A stretch of 8,856 nucleotides of DNA from JAUYIV01 sp035464675. Lineage in GTDB: Bacteria > Actinomycetota > Acidimicrobiia > Spongiisociales > UBA11373. Both the position numbers and the translations under genes were made by a program. The stretch lies in NCBI GenBank assembly GCA_035464675.1, contig DATHSA010000028.1, forward strand, positions 1 to 8,856, given 5' to 3'. Positions 6,203 through 8,856 of this stretch are shown here, one piece after another. Position 1 is the stretch's first letter; the number at the start of each line of letters is the position of its first letter. The notes beneath the pieces are model-generated. The model ran no database searches and was not told the origin of the DNA. It saw nothing but the letters and a program-made list of their open reading frames with translations.

Positions 6203-7599
6203 CAGGCGTACCTCCCGATCTCGGCGAGAAGGCTCGTGGCGGTGACGCTAGTGAGCGCCGCGAGCCCAGCACCGGCCCGTCCGTGAAGGTGGGCGGCGGC
6301 CCTGGCAGCGGGTTCGGCGTCCATGCCCCGCGCGATCAGCGCGGCGATCATGCCGGTCAGCACATCACCGGTGCCGATCGTGGCGAGTTCCTGACCGCCG
6401 GAGGTGATCACCCACCGCTCGTCACCCATGACGAAGGTCGGCGAACCTTTGAGGAGAACGACGGCACCCGTCTTCGCGGAAAGGTCGGCCGCCGCCGCGG
6501 GGGTGGGATCCGCCCCGGCGAGGCGTCGGAACTCACCCGCATGCGGCGTGATGACCGTTGGCTCCGTCCGATCCGAGAGTGCGTCGACGGTCGCCGCGTT
6601 GATCCCGTCGGCGTCGAGCACCAGGGGGCGGTCCCACTCGCGGAGGATGGCGTCGACGAGTCCTTCGGCTCCGGCACCGAGACCGGGGCCGAGGGCCATC
6701 ACGTCGAAACGGTCTGCCGCGGCGAGGACCGTCTCGGCATCGGGGGCGTCGTCGCCGGAGGTGCCGGTGAGCAGGCCCGGGTCCATCGCCGCCGCCTGTG
6801 CCTGAAGTGTCTCGGGGACGAGGAGCCGGACCGCGCCGGCCCCGAACTCGAGGGATGCCCGGGCCGCGATGACGGCAGCGCCCAGGAGCCCCGGCGACCC
6901 GCCGGCCACGGCAACCGATCCGGAGGACCACTTGTGGGCATCGCGGGGACGCGCCGGAACCACGGCGTCGGAGTCCTCGAACAGCGACCACTCGGCCCGG
7001 GGTTCACCCATCCCGATGTCGGCGACCTCGACGTCGCCGGACAGCTCGGGTCCCCTGCCGACGAGATGGCCGGTCTTGAGGGCCTGGAAGGTCACCGTGC
7101 GCTCGGCCGAGAAGGCGGGGCCCTCCGTGGTGCCGTCGGCGCCGTCGAGCCCGCTGGGCAGGTCGACGGCGAGCACGGGAGCCTCGTGCTCGGTCCAGGG
7201 GATCACGTTGTCGGGGAGCGACCCGTGGAATCCCGCTCCGAAGAGGGCGTCGACGATCAGATCGCAGGGTTCTGGGTCTCCGAGCGGCTCCATCGACACA
7301 CCCGCCTTCGCCGCGGCGATGGCGTGGCGGCGGTTGGGCCCGGAGTCCCGCTTGGGGTAGCCGAGGCAGTGGACGCTCGCGTCGATGCCGCGGTGCCGGA
7401 GGATCTTTGCTGCAGCGTATCCGTCTCCGCCGTTGTTCCCGGGGCCGGCGAGCACGATGACCCGGGTGCCGTATCCCGCGCCCATCCGGCCGGCGGCGAT
7501 GGCGACCGCCAGCCCCGCCCGTCCCATGAGGGCATAGACCGGCGTCTCGGACTCGGCGTCGAGACGAGCCGACTCCGCGGGAGTGATGACCGGGCGCAT
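6199..7599 (-). CDS. nnr: Bifunctional NAD(P)H-hydrate epimerase / ADP-dependent dehydratase
   Basis: This enzyme repairs NADHX and NADPHX, the hydrated forms of the cofactors. The N-terminal epimerase interconverts the R and S forms, and the C-terminal ribokinase-like domain dehydrates S-NAD(P)HX using ADP. The product is 466 residues, a little shorter than E. coli Nnr (about 515). The epimerase domain (roughly 1-205) shows GPGNNGGDGYAAAK (52-65), DALFGAG (117-123) and AVDLPSGLDG (144-153). The dehydratase domain (roughly 215-466) shows HKWSSGSVAVAGGSPG (222-237), GPGLG (304-308), LDADGIN (328-334), TPHAGEF (351-357), a KG pair (384-385) and GTGDVLTG (409-416), whose Asp412 is the likely catalytic residue. 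The ATG at 7599 has no Shine-Dalgarno and lies 6 nt after a TACCAT -10 hexamer, so the mRNA may be leaderless. It is the first gene of the operon. Confidence 0.95.
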   Translation of the reverse strand: MRPVITPAESARLDAESETPVYALMGRAGLAVAIAAGRMGAGYGTRVIVLAGPGNNGGDGYAAAKILRHRGIDASVHCLGYPKRDSGPNRRHAIAAAKAGVSMEPLGDPEPCDLIVDALFGAGFHGSLPDNVIPWTEHEAPVLAVDLPSGLDGADGTTEGPAFSAERTVTFQALKTGHLVGRGPELSGDVEVADIGMGEPRAEWSLFEDSDAVVPARPRDAHKWSSGSVAVAGGSPGLLGAAVIAARASLEFGAGAVRLLVPETLQAQAAAMDPGLLTGTSGDDAPDAETVLAAADRFDVMALGPGLGAGAEGLVDAILREWDRPLVLDADGINAATVDALSDRTEPTVITPHAGEFRRLAGADPTPAAAADLSAKTGAVVLLKGSPTFVMGDERWVITSGGQELATIGTGDVLTGMIAALIARGMDAEPAARAAAHLHGRAGAGLAALTSVTATSLLAEIGRYAW

Positions 7600-7605
7600 G
7601 AGAGG

Positions 7606-7633
7606 ATGGTACGGGGGATTCGTCGCCCGTCAC
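7606..7633 (-). promoter_or_regulatory. Promoter of the nnr-alr-...-tsaD operon (leaderless)
   Basis: On the minus strand a TACCAT -10 hexamer (7606-7611, TANNNT type) lies 6 nt before the nnr ATG, which places the predicted +1 on or next to the start codon. A GTGACG -35-like hexamer (7628-7633) lies 16 bp upstream. No ribosome site precedes the ATG. Actinobacteria commonly use such leaderless promoters, so the call fits, but the -35 is weak. Confidence 0.5.
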
Positions 7634-7852
7634 CCGTCGCCTTTGCCCGTCGGCGGGCCACGCGACCGCAGAAGGTGCCCGTCGGCCGCCGGTCACGTCC
7701 CTGGGACAAAGCACCTCGCGGTTCGCCACCGCCTCGGCTGGCGACGGCGACCATCTCTGGACCAGCCCCTCGGACACCACCACACCAGAGGCGGACTCCC
7801 GCCGTAGGTGCGAGTGCCCGCACCCACCACCCGGAATCGACTCAGCAGCATC

Positions 7853-7858
7853 TACCCT
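7853..7858 (+). promoter_or_regulatory. Candidate -10 element for the DUF368 gene
   Basis: TACCCT (TANNNT type) lies 8 nt before the ATG at 7867. That puts the predicted transcription start within a base or two of the start codon. No Shine-Dalgarno precedes the ATG and no clear -35 is seen. This would be a leaderless mRNA, mirroring the nnr promoter. Confidence 0.35.
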
Positions 7859-7866
7859 CTCGCCGG

Positions 7867-8742
7867 ATGTCATACCTCCTCAACATCCTCCGCGGCTTTC
7901 TCATGGGTTCCGCCGACGTCGTCCCTGGCGTCTCCGGCGGCACCGTCGCCCTGGTACTCGGGATCTATGAGCGGCTCGTGTCATCGATCCACGCCGGATC
8001 GGCGGCGCTCGGAAATGCGCTCCGCGGCCGTTGGGTCGACATGCGCCGCCGTCTCGGTGAGGTCGAGTGGCGGCTCCTGCTCCCCCTACTCGCCGGGATC
8101 GGGCTCGCCGTCGTCACGCTGGCGTCGCTGATCGACCGGCTGCTGGAGGAGCAGCCCCAGAACACTGCGGCCGCCTTCTTCGGCCTCGTGCTCGGTTCGA
8201 TCGTCATCGCCTGGCGGCTGGTTCGCCGTTGGGATTCGGCACGGATCGGCACCGGTATCGCGGTCGCCATCGTCGCCTTCGTGGTCCTCGGATTGCGTGG
8301 CGAGGCGCTCACCGACCCGTCAGTCGTCTTCTTCCTCGGTTCAGGGGCGATCGCCATCGTCGCGATGATCCTCCCCGGCATCTCGGGGTCGTTCATCCTG
8401 CTGATGCTGGGCATGTACCAGGCCGTGCTCGATGCGGTGAACGACCGCGACGTCGCCGTGCTCGGCGTGTTCCTGGTGGGGGCAGTCATCGGACTGGCCG
8501 CCTTCTCGACGCTGCTCAATCACCTGCTGAAGACCCACCACGACACGGTGATGGCGGGCTTGATCGGGCTGATGCTCGGATCCCTCCGGGTGCTGTGGCC
8601 CTGGCCCGACGGCGCCGACACCGCCGCCCTCTCGGGACCCACCGATCCGCTCGTGCCGGCGCTGCTCGCAGTGGCGGGATTGATGGTGGTGCTGGGGATC
8701 GGATGGTTCGCGGGGCGGGAGAAGGTTCCGCTCAACCGCTGA
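7867..8742 (+). CDS. DUF368 membrane protein, PopT-type polyprenyl-phosphate translocase
   Basis: This is a multi-pass inner-membrane protein of the DUF368 family. Members (PopT), together with DedA-family proteins such as UptA, have been reported to return undecaprenyl phosphate across the membrane for reuse in cell-wall synthesis. The product is 291 residues. The two family signatures are present: ADVVPGVSGGT (16-26) and LPGISGSFILLMLGMY (169-184). They resemble each other (PGVSGGT, PGISGSF), consistent with the internal pseudo-repeat of such transporters. Hydrophobic segments fall near residues 68-90, 100-118, 128-144, 152-168, 170-190, 196-220, 226-243 and 262-282. The ATG at 7867 is chosen because the conserved N-terminus begins there; the same frame stays open far upstream, but only as antisense to nnr. 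It is the only clear plus-strand gene and has no visible operon partner in the window. Confidence 0.9.
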   Translation: MSYLLNILRGFLMGSADVVPGVSGGTVALVLGIYERLVSSIHAGSAALGNALRGRWVDMRRRLGEVEWRLLLPLLAGIGLAVVTLASLIDRLLEEQPQNTAAAFFGLVLGSIVIAWRLVRRWDSARIGTGIAVAIVAFVVLGLRGEALTDPSVVFFLGSGAIAIVAMILPGISGSFILLMLGMYQAVLDAVNDRDVAVLGVFLVGAVIGLAAFSTLLNHLLKTHHDTVMAGLIGLMLGSLRVLWPWPDGADTAALSGPTDPLVPALLAVAGLMVVLGIGWFAGREKVPLNR

Positions 8743-8856
8743 CGCCGGCCGACGCCCGCCGCCCGCAAGACTGCGGACGGAGGTACCGGGCCTTCCTGCC
8801 GGGGGCGAGCGGCTGGACGCGGGAGGCGGCCCGAGGCACGGCCAGGCATGGGGCAG
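8743..8856. other. Unassigned GC-rich end of the window
   Basis: This is the 114 nt after the DUF368 stop. I see no supported gene start, no recognisable RNA and no protein family in any frame. RNase P RNA, tmRNA and SRP RNA were considered, but none of their conserved cores is visible. It contains one hairpin, listed separately. A gene on either strand could begin or end beyond the window. Confidence 0.4.
8759..8780. terminator. Possible terminator hairpin after the DUF368 gene
   Basis: CCGCCCGCA (8759-8767) and TGCGGACGG (8772-8780) pair at 8 of 9 positions around a 4-nt AGAC loop, 16 nt after the DUF368 stop. No U-tract follows on either strand, so a classical intrinsic terminator is not shown. 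On the minus strand the odd pair becomes a G-U wobble, so the stem would be slightly better in a transcript coming from the right. Confidence 0.3.

Larger units (their letters stand above)
7600..7866. other. Divergent intergenic region between nnr and the DUF368 gene
   Basis: This 267-nt spacer holds the two outward-facing promoters. It also holds three tandem 7-mers on the minus strand (GACGGGT, GACGGGC, GACGAAT; 7618-7638) with a fourth GACGGGC at 7645-7651. There is a short hairpin at 7645-7658 (GCCCG, 4-nt loop, CGGGC), a perfect GTCCC-T-GGGAC palindrome at 7697-7707, and a CTCTGG/CCAGAG inverted pair at 7755-7760 and 7785-7790. I see no credible gene here; the frames that cross it lack start signals and recognisable protein content. 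Confidence 0.5.

Noticed and set aside
6283..8742. An 819-codon plus-strand open frame running antisense through nnr and into the DUF368 gene
   Set aside because: Only the last 291 codons look like a protein family. The rest is a shadow of nnr and the spacer, a common effect of high GC content with few stop codons.
8743..8856. Start of RNase P RNA, tmRNA or SRP RNA
   Set aside because: The conserved cores (for example GAGGAAAGTCC of RNase P RNA, or the GGAAG-containing SRP loop in proper context) are not present on either strand.
1..8856. CRISPR arrays, tRNA genes, insertion sequences or toxin-antitoxin and defence genes
   Set aside because: I saw no regularly spaced repeats, no tRNA-like cloverleaf, no transposase and no defence-type domain. 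Every gene belongs to a common housekeeping or envelope family.

Overview
The window is ordinary, gene-dense bacterial chromosome at high GC (my estimate is mid-to-upper 60s percent). It is consistent with a high-GC Actinomycetota lineage. The clues are the GroEL N-terminus, frequent GTG starts, HrcA/CIRCE-type control of groES-groEL, promoters placed for leaderless mRNAs, and the gene order alr ... tsaE-tsaB-rimI-tsaD-groES-groEL. A deep-branching class such as Acidimicrobiia is possible, but I cannot fix the taxon from sequence alone.

Layout, read along the minus strand from right to left: nnr (NAD(P)HX repair), alr (alanine racemase), a DmpA/NylC-type P1 peptidase, a family 4 uracil-DNA glycosylase, tsaE, tsaB, rimI and tsaD. 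All eight genes overlap their neighbours, six times by 4 nt (ATGA or GTGA) and once by 10 nt, so they look like one translationally coupled operon. A spacer of about 290 nt follows, holding a long imperfect inverted repeat and two tandem CIRCE-like operators. Then come groES and the first 109 codons of groEL, which runs off the left edge. On the plus strand, divergent from nnr, lies a DUF368 membrane protein (PopT-type polyprenyl-phosphate translocase). The last 114 nt contain no feature I can name.

Functionally, TsaB, TsaD and TsaE make up the bacterial t6A37 tRNA threonylcarbamoyl transfer machinery (TsaC is not here). RimI is their usual genomic partner. Nnr repairs damaged nicotinamide cofactors and Alr supplies D-alanine for peptidoglycan. 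The DUF368 protein probably recycles the lipid carrier used for cell-wall synthesis, so the divergent region joins two genes or operons with a link to the envelope. GroES/GroEL form a separate heat-shock unit, predicted to be repressed by HrcA.

I found no new biological system. The most useful observations are regulatory or structural: the paired CIRCE sites, the long inverted repeat between tsaD and groES, the two divergent promoters placed for leaderless transcripts, and a substituted acetyl-CoA-loop residue in RimI.
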